DNA of 64,000 nucleotides from Defluviicoccus sp. Lineage in GTDB: Bacteria > Pseudomonadota > Alphaproteobacteria > MPNO01. The position numbers and the translations under genes were made by a program. Of this stretch, positions 50,846 to 60,993 are shown piece by piece. The stretch lies in the NCBI GenBank assembly GCA_028820505.1, contig JAPPIT010000038.1, positions 37,296 to 101,295 on the forward strand, written 5' to 3'. The stretch's first letter is position 1; every line of letters starts with the position of its first letter. The notes beneath the pieces were generated by a model. That model was not told where the DNA came from. It ran no database searches and saw only the letters and a list, made by a program, of their open reading frames with translations.

Positions 50846-52876
50846 ATGGAACTTCTGACCGCGGCGCTGCCGGCGCTGGGCGACGCCGCGAACCTGATCT
50901 TCCAGCCCGTCGTTCTCGGCTATCTCGTTCTCGGCGTGGTGATGGGCCTCGCCATCGGCGTCTTTCCGGGGCTGGGAGGGATCGCGGGCCTCTCCCTGCT
51001 GTTGCCCTTCATGTTCGGCATGGAGCCGGTTCTCGGCCTCGCGCTGATGATCGGCATGGTGGCGGTGGTGCCGACGTCGGACACCTTCGCGTCGGTCCTG
51101 ATGGGAATCCCCGGCTCGTCGGCGTCCCAGGCGACGGTGCTCGACGGGTTTCCCATGGCGCGGAAAGGGGAGGCGGCGCGCGCCCTTTCCGCGGCCTTCT
51201 CGTCCTCGCTGTTCGGCGGGCTGGTCGGCGCGACGTTCCTGACCTTCTTCATCCTCGCGGCACGGCCGCTGGTGCTCGCCTTCGGGCTCCCGGAAATGCT
51301 GATGGTGACGATCCTCGGCCTTTCCATGGTGGCGATCCTGGCCGGGCGGATCGCGCTCAAGGGGCTGGCCGCGGCCGGGCTCGGGCTGATGGTGGGCACG
51401 ATCGGCGAGGCCGACGCGGGCGGCAGCCTGCGCATGGCGACCTACGACATCCCCTATCTGACAGACGGGCTCAAGCTGGTCATCGTCGGCCTCGGGATTT
51501 TCGCGATCCCCGAGATCGTTTCCCTGCTTCGGCAGGACAAGTCCATCTCGAGCACGGCCACGCTGGGCGGCGGCTGGCTCGACGGCGTGCGGGACTGGTT
51601 CGCCAATATCTGGCTCTCGGTCCGCTGCTCGATGATCGGCGTGGCGGTCGGGGTGATCCCCGGTCTCGGCGGTTCGGTGGTGGACTGGATCGCCTACGGC
51701 CACGCCGTGCAGACCACCAAGGACAAGTCGCAGTTCGGCAAGGGCGAGATTCGCGGGATCGTCGGACCGGAAAGCTCGAACAACGCCAAGGAAGGCGGCG
51801 GTCTTGTGCCCACGCTCTTGTTCGGCATCCCGGGCTCGGGCTCCATGGCGGTGTTCATCGGCGCGGTGGCGTTGCTCGGTTCCGGCGATATCGAAGTCGG
51901 CCCGTCGATGCTCAAGAACAATCTCGACATCACCTATTCCATCGTCTGGCTGCTGGCGCTGGCCAATGTGGCGGGGACGCTGCTCTGCATCGCCGCGTCG
52001 GGGGGGATCGCGCGGCTCACGACCATCCGGTTCGCCCTGGTCGCGCCGTTCCTGTTCATGCTGATCGCCTTCGCTGCGTTCCAGTCCGGCCAGGACCTGT
52101 TCGACCTGGTGGCGCTCTTCGCGATCGGCCTCATCGGGATCTTCCTGCGCCGGTTCGACTGGTCGCGCCCGGCCTTCCTGATCGGGTTCGTGCTTTCGAA
52201 TCCGGCCGAGACCTTCACCAACCAGGCGTATCAGATCGCCGCAAGCCGGTTTCGCAAGGGGTTCGAGGAGGGCATCGAATACATCTTCAGCCCGATCGTG
52301 ATCGTCCTGATAATCGTGACGGTAATCTCGATCTTCTTCGGCATCCGCCAGGCGAAATCGATCCAGGCCGAGGGGGACGTTCAGTCGGGTTCGAAACGCG
52401 CGCCGCTGATCTTCCTCCTCCTGTTCACCGCCTACCTGGTGATCGCGGTGGTCGATGCCTCGACGATCCCGGACGACGTCTTCACCGACAAGGTGTTTCC
52501 GCTGACGATCGGCAGCATCTCGGTGGCGTGCTGCCTCTATCTGCTCTTCCGGATGATGACCCGGCCGGAGACGGACACGATATTCGCCGACAAGGAGGTC
52601 GCCGGCGATGACGCGGAGTCGGGCCGCGGCCTCTGGTCCACGCTCGCGTGGTTCGCCGGGCTCCTGGCGCTCAGCGCCCTGTTCGGCTTCATCATCGCGC
52701 TGGCGGTCTTCCTTCTCGCCTTCTTCCGGGTCAGGGCGGGTCTCGAATGGGTGCGGTCGGCGATGCTGACCGCGGCCGGCATCGCCTTCATGTGCCTCGT
52801 CGCCGGGCTGCTCAACCGGGATTTCCCGCCGGGTCTGCTGCAGTCCCTCGTCGAGCTCCCCTGGCCGCTGACGTAA
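50846..52876 (+). CDS. Fused TctA-TctB tripartite tricarboxylate permease
   Basis: A 676-residue membrane protein. Residues 1 to about 500 form TctA (12-helix class) with the repeated signature GVFPGLGGIAG near residue 31 and GVIPGLGGSVVDW near residue 270. Residues about 510-676 form a four-helix TctB-like part (LIFLLLFTAYLVIAVVDAS ... RDFPPGLLQS). In most systems TctA and TctB are separate. The TctC-like protein upstream completes the transporter, which probably takes up a di- or tricarboxylate with sodium or protons. Confidence 0.9.
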   Translation: MELLTAALPALGDAANLIFQPVVLGYLVLGVVMGLAIGVFPGLGGIAGLSLLLPFMFGMEPVLGLALMIGMVAVVPTSDTFASVLMGIPGSSASQATVLDGFPMARKGEAARALSAAFSSSLFGGLVGATFLTFFILAARPLVLAFGLPEMLMVTILGLSMVAILAGRIALKGLAAAGLGLMVGTIGEADAGGSLRMATYDIPYLTDGLKLVIVGLGIFAIPEIVSLLRQDKSISSTATLGGGWLDGVRDWFANIWLSVRCSMIGVAVGVIPGLGGSVVDWIAYGHAVQTTKDKSQFGKGEIRGIVGPESSNNAKEGGGLVPTLLFGIPGSGSMAVFIGAVALLGSGDIEVGPSMLKNNLDITYSIVWLLALANVAGTLLCIAASGGIARLTTIRFALVAPFLFMLIAFAAFQSGQDLFDLVALFAIGLIGIFLRRFDWSRPAFLIGFVLSNPAETFTNQAYQIAASRFRKGFEEGIEYIFSPIVIVLIIVTVISIFFGIRQAKSIQAEGDVQSGSKRAPLIFLLLFTAYLVIAVVDASTIPDDVFTDKVFPLTIGSISVACCLYLLFRMMTRPETDTIFADKEVAGDDAESGRGLWSTLAWFAGLLALSALFGFIIALAVFLLAFFRVRAGLEWVRSAMLTAAGIAFMCLVAGLLNRDFPPGLLQSLVELPWPLT

Positions 52877-52905
52877 GCGGCGGACGTGTTGGAACAGGCG
52901 CTCCA

Positions 52906-53484
52906 ATGAACCGGTCCCGCCCATTCCTGGCCGCGCTGTTCCTGGTGGCGCTGTCGCTGGCGCAAGCGGCTCACGGACAGCCGGGCGAGCGTTCGGAAAT
53001 TCCCGACCAGTTGCGCGCCTACGCCCTTTGGGAGCGGGGCTACGTATTGCACCTCAGCGGCCGATACCAGGAAGCGGTCGACAGCTTCCGCGAGTCCATC
53101 GAGATTCTGCCCACGGCCGAGGGGCACACGTTTCTGGGCTGGTCGCTCAGCATGCTCGGGCATCTCGAGGAAGCCGTCGCCGAATGCCGGAAAGCCATCG
53201 CGCTCGATCCGGACTACGGCAATCCCTACAACGATATCGGGGTGTACCTGATCGATCTCGGTCGCCCGGTCGAGGCGATCCCGTGGCTAGAGAAGGCGAT
53301 CTCGGCCAAGCGGTACTGCTGCTATCAGTTCCCCCATTACAATCTCGGTCGCGTGCGTCTGGTGCAGGGGGATCTCGACGCGGCGAGGCGCTCCTTCGAA
53401 CGGGCCTTGCGGCACGATCCCGACTATCTGCCCGCGCGGCTGGCCCTCGAAATCCTCGACGCGGAAATCGGAAAACCGCTGTAG
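52906..53484 (+). CDS. Exported tetratricopeptide repeat protein
   Basis: A 192-residue protein with a signal peptide (about residues 1-27, ending AAHGQ) followed by four TPR-like helical pairs (e.g. LHLSGRYQEAVDSFRESIEI, GHLEEAVAECRKAIALDPDY). Likely a periplasmic scaffold protein. It starts 29 bases after the fused permease, so it may be co-transcribed. No partner can be named. Confidence 0.8.
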   Translation: MNRSRPFLAALFLVALSLAQAAHGQPGERSEIPDQLRAYALWERGYVLHLSGRYQEAVDSFRESIEILPTAEGHTFLGWSLSMLGHLEEAVAECRKAIALDPDYGNPYNDIGVYLIDLGRPVEAIPWLEKAISAKRYCCYQFPHYNLGRVRLVQGDLDAARRSFERALRHDPDYLPARLALEILDAEIGKPL

Positions 53485-53552
53485 CCGGGCGGACTCGACC
53501 GGGATTTCTCCGCCCGCGCTACTCGGTCGAATCGATAGCGGCTCTTCCAGGC

Positions 53553-55274
53553 TCAGGCGAGCGCTTCGGCCAGCAGCTTGCGGACGTGCGCGTTGACGTC
53601 CCGGCTCCGGTGACGTTGAACCTTTCCGGACGGGTGCAGCGGCTCGTCGAAGAAAAACGCGGGAAGCTCGTCGTCCTCTTCGGTGAAGCCCGCTAGGCGG
53701 TTGAACTCCCACTCGTCGCGCAGGGTCTCGTGGCCCAGCCGGCGGTAGAAGGACTCGTCGAGGTCCGTGCCGTGCGCGTCGTTGAGCGCGTTGATCATGA
53801 AGTCGATGTTCTCGTTGGTCACGGTGCGCCCGAACACGCAGAGCCCCAGCGAATCGGCGGTCGCGCACAGCGTCTGCACGTCGAAGCTCGCCTCGGTCAG
53901 CTCCTCGGTGGTCTTGCCGTCGCAGACGAAGGCCGGGATGTTGCCCGTCGTATGGTCGGCGCCCTGCGCCGTCACCATCATCGAAATGCCGGTGACCTCG
54001 ATCACCCGCGGGTCGTAGGCGCTGATGCCCTGGCTCTTGACGACCGGCACCCGTGCGACTTCGAAGTGCTCGCCCACCCGGCGGGTGCCCTGGGCGAAGA
54101 TCCTGCCGCGCTCGGTTCCGTCGCGGATGTCTTCCAGCACGTCGGCCATGAAGGCGGGATCGCCGAACGCGCCGAGCCCGGCCTCCATCAGCACGCCGAT
54201 GGTGGCGCCGATCTCGATCGAATCGACGCCGAGATCGTTGGCGATGTGGTTGAGCCGCGCGACGTCGTCCGGGTCTTCCAGCCCGCAATTGGTGCCCATC
54301 AGCCCGAGGGTCTCGTATTCCAGCGGCGAGACGATCTCCTCGCCCTCCGGCCCGGCATAGATGTTCGAGCAGCGGATCATGCAGCCCGGCATGCAGGCAT
54401 GCGTCGGTTCGCCGCCGCGCGCGATATTGCGCTCGCGAATGTGCTCGCCGCCGAGCTTGAAGGTTTCCTTCTCCTTGTCGACCAGCTGGCCTGAAGAGAA
54501 GTTGCGCGTCGGCAGCCCGCCGATGGTGTTGGTGAAGTCGCCCACCATCGCGGTGCCGAGGTTGCGCAGCGCGTTGATCGCCGCATCCGCGTCCAGCATC
54601 TTGTTGTAGTCGCGGACCGAGCCCATCAGCTTCTTGCGGTCGTGGAAGGTCGGCATCCTGTCGCGGTCGACGACGATCGCCTTGACCCTCTTGCTCCCCA
54701 TCACCGCGCCGACGCCCCCGCGCGCGGCGATGCGGACGGGCCGCCCCTCGGGATCGGTGAAGGAAATCCCCGCGATCAGGCCCATATACTCGCCGACCGG
54801 CCCGCACAGGCCGAGGCTCACCTTGTCGCCGTATTTCTCGTACAGCAGCTTCGCCGCTTCGATATTGCCCTTGCCGAGATAGGGCTCGGCGTCCTCGAAG
54901 GTGATATCGCCATCCTTGTGGATGTAGATCACCGTCCAGTCGTCGGACGCGCCGTAGAGGTTGAACCCGGCAATCTCGAGCTGACCCAGGGCGAAGGCGA
55001 AGGTGCCGCCCGAATTCGCTTCCTTGACGCCGCCGGTCAGCGGGCTCTTGCAGCCGATCGAGAGGCGGTTCGCGTTCGAGAAGTTGGAGCCCGCGAACGG
55101 TCCGGCGGAGAAAATCAGCGGGTTCTCGGGCGACAGCGGGTCCACCGTGGCGGCGCCCTTCGCCAGCAGCGTCTTGGCGATCAGGTGCCGGCCGGCGCGG
55201 ATAATTTCCTCGCCGTGCAGCTCCTCGGTCTCGATGGACCGGTCGTCGAGGTCGATGTGAAGATATTTTCTCAT
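53553..55274 (-). CDS. Aldehyde ferredoxin oxidoreductase family protein
   Basis: A 573-residue tungsten/molybdenum bis-pyranopterin oxidoreductase. The [4Fe-4S] cysteines are Cys294, Cys298 and Cys302 (ACMPGCMIRCSN, CX3CX3C spacing) with a fourth at Cys479 (LGLCVFG). N- and C-terminal AOR domains are both present (GPFAGSNFSNANRLSIG; GIPAF-like region). The start at 55274 drops an upstream tail without domain. It follows an acyl-CoA ligase gene by 85 bases. It should oxidise an aldehyde (or reduce an acid) with ferredoxin; substrate unknown. Confidence 0.9.
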   Translation of the reverse strand: MRKYLHIDLDDRSIETEELHGEEIIRAGRHLIAKTLLAKGAATVDPLSPENPLIFSAGPFAGSNFSNANRLSIGCKSPLTGGVKEANSGGTFAFALGQLEIAGFNLYGASDDWTVIYIHKDGDITFEDAEPYLGKGNIEAAKLLYEKYGDKVSLGLCGPVGEYMGLIAGISFTDPEGRPVRIAARGGVGAVMGSKRVKAIVVDRDRMPTFHDRKKLMGSVRDYNKMLDADAAINALRNLGTAMVGDFTNTIGGLPTRNFSSGQLVDKEKETFKLGGEHIRERNIARGGEPTHACMPGCMIRCSNIYAGPEGEEIVSPLEYETLGLMGTNCGLEDPDDVARLNHIANDLGVDSIEIGATIGVLMEAGLGAFGDPAFMADVLEDIRDGTERGRIFAQGTRRVGEHFEVARVPVVKSQGISAYDPRVIEVTGISMMVTAQGADHTTGNIPAFVCDGKTTEELTEASFDVQTLCATADSLGLCVFGRTVTNENIDFMINALNDAHGTDLDESFYRRLGHETLRDEWEFNRLAGFTEEDDELPAFFFDEPLHPSGKVQRHRSRDVNAHVRKLLAEALA

Positions 55275-55359
55275 TTTGTCCGCACTCCGGGTCAAATGCG
55301 ATCGGGCGCCATTGTGCGGGATTTTGCCCGGCGGGTGCCAGTTCTTTTGCCGCCGCCCG

Positions 55360-56949
55360 TCATGCGCCGGGCGGATCGGGCGGGCGAACCCGCTCATGCC
55401 ACAACGATTTCAGCGCCTCGCGCCGGATCTTGCCCCGGTCCGACTTCGGCAGACTGTCGACGAGGAACACCGACTTGGGCAGCTTGAAATCCGGCAAATG
55501 GCGGGCGCAGCCCGCGATCACGTTTTGCGGGTCCACCGACGCGCCCGACCGGACGACGACGAAGGCCGCGATCTCCTCGCCGTAGATCGGATCCGGAACG
55601 CCCACGACGGCGGCCTCCTCGATTCCCGGCAGGCGCATCAGCACGCCGTCGATTTCGAGCGGCGCGATGTTGACCCCGCCGCGGATGATGAGGTCCTTGA
55701 TCCGTCCGGTGACGGTAACGAAGCCGTCTTCGTCGGCGACGCCGATGTCGCCGGTACGGAGCCATTCGGCAAGCCGGGTCGGGCGCATGTCCCGGTATTC
55801 GCCCGCCGGCGTGATCGCGGCGACCGCCGTCTGCGGCCCGCGGATCGCGATTTCGCCTTCGACGCCCGGCGGGCAGGGGCCGCCGCCCGGGTCGAGGATG
55901 GCGAATTCCATGTGCCGGGCGGGCCGGCCGACGGTTCCCACCTTCCGGTCGTCGTGCCGGTTGCCGCACAGCCAGCCGCCTTCCGACGCGCCGTAGAACT
56001 GGAGCAGGGCGATTCGGTACGTCTCCTCGAACCTGCGCCACCTGTCGGGCGAAAGCGGGGCGGAGCTCGATGTCATCAACCGCAGCGAATCGATTCGGCC
56101 CGGTTCGATATCGACCGGCCGGTTGAGCAGCATGTTGATCACCGTGGGCACCCCGATGGCGACCGTGATCCGGTGGTCCTCGATCCAATCGAAGAAGCGG
56201 CCGTGCGAGAACCGCCGCGCGATGTGGAGCGTGAGTCCGGTCTGCAGAAAGGGCATCAGCGCGAGGATCTGTGGAGAAAGCCAGCTGAAGGTCCGGTACT
56301 CGAGCAGCCGGTCCTCGCCCGTCATCCCGGTGAAGTCCAGGCTCGAAAGGCCGCAGAGCCAAAGCCCCAGATGGTCCCACTCCACGCATTTGGGACGATC
56401 CGTCGTGCCCGAGGTCGAGAAGATGCAGGCGGTATCGGTTTCGAAATTCGTTCCCCGTGGCGCGGCCCCGCTGGCTTGGGCGCCGACGGCCGCGAACAGC
56501 TCGCCGGGCTCGGAGCCGCCGTCGGGCCAGGAGGAGAACCGGACCGACGGGTAGTCCAACCCCTCGACGATTCGGTCTCCGTCCAGGTCCGCGTGCCACA
56601 GCACCAGCCGCGGGCCGATATAGGTGACGATGTCGCGAAGGTGCGCGACGCTCATCTCAACGTGGAAAGGGCACGCGATGGCGCCCACGCGCCAGACGGC
56701 GAGAAAAACGAGCAGCTTCACCAGCCGCTCGTCGGCCAGCACCACCACCTTGTCGCCGCGGCCGACGCCGGTTGTCTCGAGCCACGCGGCAATCCGTTCG
56801 ACGGCCTCCCGCAGCCCCGCGAAATCGACCTCCTTGCCGCCGTCGAGGTCCACGATGGCGGTCTTTTCCGGGTGCGCCCCGGCATGCCGCGCCAGCAGAT
56901 CGGCGACGGTGGAAAAGGGTATCGCGAGGTCGCGGGACATCTCCTGCAT
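55360..56949 (-). CDS. Class I acyl/aryl-CoA ligase (AMP-forming)
   Basis: A 529-residue adenylate-forming enzyme. Core motifs are A3 FSTSGTTDRPK (about residues 177-187), A5 YGASEGG, A8 GRIKDLIIRGGVNIAP, and A10 catalytic Lys in PKSDRGKIRRE near residue 512. The enzyme activates a carboxylic acid to acyl-AMP and then the CoA thioester. The gene is first of a two-gene unit with the aldehyde oxidoreductase, which suggests interconversion of an aldehyde, its acid and its CoA ester. ATG at 56949; another ATG 9 bases later is possible. Confidence 0.88.
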   Translation of the reverse strand: MQEMSRDLAIPFSTVADLLARHAGAHPEKTAIVDLDGGKEVDFAGLREAVERIAAWLETTGVGRGDKVVVLADERLVKLLVFLAVWRVGAIACPFHVEMSVAHLRDIVTYIGPRLVLWHADLDGDRIVEGLDYPSVRFSSWPDGGSEPGELFAAVGAQASGAAPRGTNFETDTACIFSTSGTTDRPKCVEWDHLGLWLCGLSSLDFTGMTGEDRLLEYRTFSWLSPQILALMPFLQTGLTLHIARRFSHGRFFDWIEDHRITVAIGVPTVINMLLNRPVDIEPGRIDSLRLMTSSSAPLSPDRWRRFEETYRIALLQFYGASEGGWLCGNRHDDRKVGTVGRPARHMEFAILDPGGGPCPPGVEGEIAIRGPQTAVAAITPAGEYRDMRPTRLAEWLRTGDIGVADEDGFVTVTGRIKDLIIRGGVNIAPLEIDGVLMRLPGIEEAAVVGVPDPIYGEEIAAFVVVRSGASVDPQNVIAGCARHLPDFKLPKSVFLVDSLPKSDRGKIRREALKSLWHERVRPPDPPGA

Positions 56950-56999
56950 CGCGCGAACCTAGTCGATTCGCGGGCCGAGTCGAAGCCCGGCCCGAACGG

Positions 57000-57027
57000 T
57001 TGACTGGCGCCGGCGAGCCCCTATAAT
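57000..57027 (+). promoter_or_regulatory. Strong sigma70 promoter of the rpsM operon
   Basis: TTGACT (57000-57005) and a perfect TATAAT (57022-57027) are separated by 16 bases. A transcript would begin about 57034 and have a leader of about 60 bases before the GTG of rpsM, with GGAGG at 57084-57088. The leader contains ATGGGGATACCCAT (57039-57052), able to form a small hairpin that might mediate autogenous control, which is speculative. Confidence 0.78.
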
Positions 57028-57095
57028 CCCGCGGCCCGGATGGGGATACCCATTTTCGGAACCCCGAAGTTCATGCCGAAGCAGGAGGCCGCGTC

Positions 57096-57458
<363 letters not shown>

Positions 57459-57485
57459 CCCGGGCCGGCGCATACCGAGGACACG

Positions 57486-57878
57486 ATGGCACGACAGACC
57501 TCATCGCGCGTTCGCCGCCGCGAGCGAAAGAACATCACCGCCGGCGTCGCGCATGTGAATGCGTCCTTCAACAACACCAAGATCACCATCACCGACGCCC
57601 AGGGCAACACGATTTCGTGGTCGTCCGCGGGCTCCCAGGGTTTCAAGGGCTCGCGCAAGTCGACCCCCTACGCCGCGCAGATCGCCGCGGAAGATGCGGG
57701 GCGGAAGGCGATGGAGCACGGCATGAAGACGCTCGAAATCGAGGTCAAGGGGCCGGGCTCGGGGCGCGAATCGGCGCTGCGCGCGCTGCAGGCGGTCGGC
57801 TTCTCGATCACCTCGATCCGCGACGTGACGCCCATCCCGCATAACGGTTGCCGTCCGCGCAAGCGCCGCCGGGTCTAG
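57486..57878 (+). CDS. rpsK: 30S ribosomal protein S11
   Basis: A 130-residue platform protein of the small subunit. [20 protein letters not shown] and the C-terminal [18 protein letters not shown] are diagnostic. It lies 27 bases after rpsM and 92 bases before rpoA. The 92-base gap with GC-rich repeats has no gene. Confidence 0.98.
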   Translation: MARQTSSRVRRRERKNITAGVAHVNASFNNTKITITDAQGNTISWSSAGSQGFKGSRKSTPYAAQIAAEDAGRKAMEHGMKTLEIEVKGPGSGRESALRALQAVGFSITSIRDVTPIPHNGCRPRKRRRV

Positions 57879-57970
57879 GCGCCGCACCCGTCTCGAAGCC
57901 GCGGCCGGGCCGCGGTCCGTCCGGCGGCGCTGTTGCCGTCGGATTACAAACGCCGCTAGGGATCGAAACG

Positions 57971-58993
57971 ATGTCGATTATTCAGAAGAACTGGCAGGAG
58001 CTGATCAAGCCGAGCAAGCTCGAGATCGTCCCCGGCGCCGACCCGAGCCGGTTCGCCAGGATCGTCGCGGAGCCGCTGGAGCGCGGGTTCGGCGTCACGC
58101 TCGGCAACGCGCTGAGGCGCGTACTGCTCTCGTCTTTGCAGGGCGCGGCCTGCACCTCGATCCAGATTGCCGGGGTGCTGCACGAGTTCACTTCGATCTC
58201 CGGCGTGCGCGAGGACGTCACCGACATCGTCCTCAACGTCAAGAGCCTCGCGCTCCGCATGCACGGCGACGGGCCGAAGCACATGCACCTCGAAGGCAGC
58301 GGGCCCGGCGAGATCACCGCCGGCATGATCGACGCCGGCCACGACATCGAAATCGTCGAGCCGGACATCGTGATCTGCACGCTGGATGACGGCGCCGAAA
58401 TCTCGATGGAGCTCGAAGTCGATTCGGGCAAGGGATACGTCCCGGCCGCCCAGAACCGCGCGGCCGACGCACCGATCGGGCAGGTTCCGGTCGATGCGGT
58501 GTTCAGCCCGGTTCGCAAGGTGGCGTTCCAGGTCGAGAACACGCGCGTCGGCCAGATCACCGACTACGACAAGCTCTCCCTCGATATCGAGACCAACGGC
58601 GTGATAACGCCGGAGGACGCGGTGGCCCTGGCCGCGCGGATCCTGCAGGACCAGTTGCAGCTCTTCATCAACTTCGAGGAGCCGTCGACGCGGACGGAGG
58701 AGGCGCTGCCCACCGAACCGACGTTCAACAGGAACCTGCTCAGGAAGGTGGACGAGCTGGAACTCTCGGTACGCTCCGCCAACTGCCTCAAGAACGACAA
58801 CATCATCTATATCGGCGACCTCGTGCAGAAGAGCGAGCAGGAGATGCTCCGCACCCCCAATTTCGGCCGCAAGTCGCTGAACGAGATCAAGGAGGTGCTC
58901 GCCCAGATGGGTCTCGAGCTCGGCATGGAGATCGTCAACTGGCCGCCGGAGAACATCGAGGAACTCGCCCGGCGGCTGGACGAGCCCTTCTAG
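57971..58993 (+). CDS. rpoA: RNA polymerase alpha subunit
   Basis: A 340-residue subunit that starts RNA polymerase assembly. The N-terminal domain has the [20 protein letters not shown] dimerisation motif (about residues 41-60) and the C-terminal domain has [20 protein letters not shown] and [12 protein letters not shown], the DNA and activator contact region. The ATG at 57971 gives the standard [14 protein letters not shown] start; no earlier in-frame start fits. 92 bases after rpsK. Confidence 0.98.
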   Translation: MSIIQKNWQELIKPSKLEIVPGADPSRFARIVAEPLERGFGVTLGNALRRVLLSSLQGAACTSIQIAGVLHEFTSISGVREDVTDIVLNVKSLALRMHGDGPKHMHLEGSGPGEITAGMIDAGHDIEIVEPDIVICTLDDGAEISMELEVDSGKGYVPAAQNRAADAPIGQVPVDAVFSPVRKVAFQVENTRVGQITDYDKLSLDIETNGVITPEDAVALAARILQDQLQLFINFEEPSTRTEEALPTEPTFNRNLLRKVDELELSVRSANCLKNDNIIYIGDLVQKSEQEMLRTPNFGRKSLNEIKEVLAQMGLELGMEIVNWPPENIEELARRLDEPF

Positions 58994-59022
58994 GCGAACG
59001 GGTACCGGCAAGGAGACGCGCC

Positions 59023-59463
59023 ATGCGACATCGCCTGAAGGGGCGCAAGCTCAACCGGACCAGCGCCCACCGCACCGCCATGTTCCGCAACATGGCCGCG
59101 GCGCTGGTGAAGCACGAGCAGATCACCACGACCCTGCCGAAGGCGAAGGAGCTCAGGCCCATCGTCGACCGGCTCGTCACGCTCGGCAAGCGCGGCCCGC
59201 AGGACCTGCACGCCCGGCGTCAGGCGATCCGCCGGCTCGCCGGGGACGCCCGGCTCGCCGACAAGCTGTTCACCACCCTCGCCGAGCGCTACGCCGACCG
59301 GAAGGGCGGCTATACGCGGGTGCTGCGGGCGGGATTCCGCTACGGCGATTCGGCGCCGATGGCGGTGATCGAGCTGGTCGATCGCGACCCCGAGGCCAAG
59401 GGTATCGATTCCGGTCCGGTGCCCGAACGCGATGCGGTCGAAGAGGAGGAAGCGGTCGCCTGA
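59023..59463 (+). CDS. rplQ: 50S ribosomal protein L17
   Basis: A 146-residue large-subunit protein. [20 protein letters not shown] and [20 protein letters not shown] are diagnostic; the acidic C-terminal extension (about residues 130-146) is common in alphaproteobacteria. It closes the operon, followed within 30 bases by a terminator. Confidence 0.98.
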   Translation: MRHRLKGRKLNRTSAHRTAMFRNMAAALVKHEQITTTLPKAKELRPIVDRLVTLGKRGPQDLHARRQAIRRLAGDARLADKLFTTLAERYADRKGGYTRVLRAGFRYGDSAPMAVIELVDRDPEAKGIDSGPVPERDAVEEEEAVA

Positions 59464-59488
59464 CCCGGCGGAACCGGCCAAAGGATCG

Positions 59489-59520
59489 GGGGCGGCGCCG
59501 GGCGCTGCCCCTTTTCATTT
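59489..59520 (+). terminator. Rho-independent terminator after rplQ
   Basis: GGGGCGGCGC (59489-59498) pairs with GCGCTGCCCC (59502-59511) through one G-U pair, with a CGG loop, followed directly by TTTTCATTTT. This is the clearest intrinsic terminator in the window and ends the ribosomal/rpoA transcript before the HtrA gene. Confidence 0.88.
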
Positions 59521-59568
59521 TCCGGCCCGCGCGGCATGGTGCCGGTCCTTGGAAGGAGCCCTGACTCC

Positions 59569-60990
59569 ATGATGCCGATGCGGGGCGCATTGTGGCTCGC
59601 CGCCGCCGGTTTCGCGCTGGCGGTCGCCGGCACCGCACTTGCGGAGGCGGCAAAGCGCCTGCCCTCCGGCCGGGCGGAAATGCAGCTTTCCTTCGCGCCC
59701 CTGGTCAAGCGCGCCGCGCCCGCCGTGGTCAACATCTATGCACGGCGCGTGGTGCGCAGCGCGCCGGTCTCGCCCTTCTTCACCGATCCGTTTTTCCGGC
59801 GTTTCTTCGGCGAGAATTTCTCCTTCGGACGTTCCAGGGAACGGGTGCAGAATTCGCTGGGATCGGGTGTGGTCGTTCGCCCCGACGGGCTGGTCGTCAC
59901 CAATCACCACGTCATCAAGGACGCCAGCGAGATCACCGTCGTTTTCGCCGATCGCCGGGAGTTCGACGCGAAGCTCGTCGGCTCGGACGAGCGAACCGAC
60001 CTCGCCGTGCTCCGGATCGATTCCGGCGGAGAGACGCTGCCGCACCTGGAGCCGCGCGATTCCGACGATCTCGAGGTCGGCGACCTCGTGCTTGCCATCG
60101 GCAACCCGTTCGGGGTCGGTCAGACGGTGACGAGCGGCATCGTATCCGCTCTCGCCCGCACGGCGGCCGGGATCTCGGATTTCGGGTTCTTTATCCAGAC
60201 CGACGCGGCCATCAACCCCGGCAATTCGGGCGGCGCGCTGGTGTCGCTCGACGGCCGGCTGGTCGGCATCAACACCGCGATCTATTCCAGGGGCGGCGGG
60301 TCGGTCGGTATCGGCTTCGCGATCCCGTCCAACATGGTCGCGATGGTGGTCGATTCGGTGGACCGGGCGGGCCGGGTGGTCCGGCCCTGGATCGGGGCGC
60401 GCACCCAGGACGTTACGCCGGCCATCGCCGCCTCCCTCGGCATGCCGCGCCCGGCCGGCGCCATCGTGCGGAAGGTCTATCCCGGCGGACCGACGGACCG
60501 GGCCGGGCTCCGGGTGGGCGACGTGATCCTCGCCGTCAAAGGGCGGAAGATCCACGATCGTGCGGGCCTGCTGTTCCGGGTCGCAACCCTCCGTCTCGAT
60601 TCGGACGCGGCGTTGACGGTGCTCCGTCAGGGGCGCGAGCGTACGCTTCGCTTCCACGTCATCGCCCCGCCCGAAGTCCCGCCCCGCAACGTCACCGAAC
60701 TCACCGGCCGCCACCCGTTTTCCGGAGCGGCGATGGCCGACCTTTCGCCGGCGCTTGCGGAGGAGCTCGGGATCGATGGCGCAGAGCGGGGCGTCGTGGT
60801 CATGGAAATACGCAGGGGCGGCACCGCGCAGCGCCTGGGGTTCCGAAAGGGCGACATCGTGCTTCGGATCAACGGCGGCGAACCGCGCTCGGTTGCCGGA
60901 CTCAAGCGGCTTCTCGCGGCCCGGGTGGATCGCTGGCGGGTTTCGCTGCTGCGCGATGGCGAGGCGGTTTCCCTTGTCTTCGGAACCTGA
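59569..60990 (+). CDS. HtrA/DegP-type periplasmic serine protease
   Basis: A 473-residue protease/chaperone. A signal peptide covers about residues 1-25; trypsin-like domain with triad His114 (TNHHVIKD), Asp144 (TDLAVLRI) and Ser220 (GNSGGAL); two PDZ domains at about 270-360 and 385-470 bind exposed C-termini. The first ATG of a run (59569, 59572, 59578) was chosen because GGAAGGAG lies 10 bases upstream. First of a five-gene unit with rarA, crcB, RluC-like and HAD genes. Confidence 0.93.
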   Translation: MMPMRGALWLAAAGFALAVAGTALAEAAKRLPSGRAEMQLSFAPLVKRAAPAVVNIYARRVVRSAPVSPFFTDPFFRRFFGENFSFGRSRERVQNSLGSGVVVRPDGLVVTNHHVIKDASEITVVFADRREFDAKLVGSDERTDLAVLRIDSGGETLPHLEPRDSDDLEVGDLVLAIGNPFGVGQTVTSGIVSALARTAAGISDFGFFIQTDAAINPGNSGGALVSLDGRLVGINTAIYSRGGGSVGIGFAIPSNMVAMVVDSVDRAGRVVRPWIGARTQDVTPAIAASLGMPRPAGAIVRKVYPGGPTDRAGLRVGDVILAVKGRKIHDRAGLLFRVATLRLDSDAALTVLRQGRERTLRFHVIAPPEVPPRNVTELTGRHPFSGAAMADLSPALAEELGIDGAERGVVVMEIRRGGTAQRLGFRKGDIVLRINGGEPRSVAGLKRLLAARVDRWRVSLLRDGEAVSLVFGT

Positions 60991-60993
60991 GCC

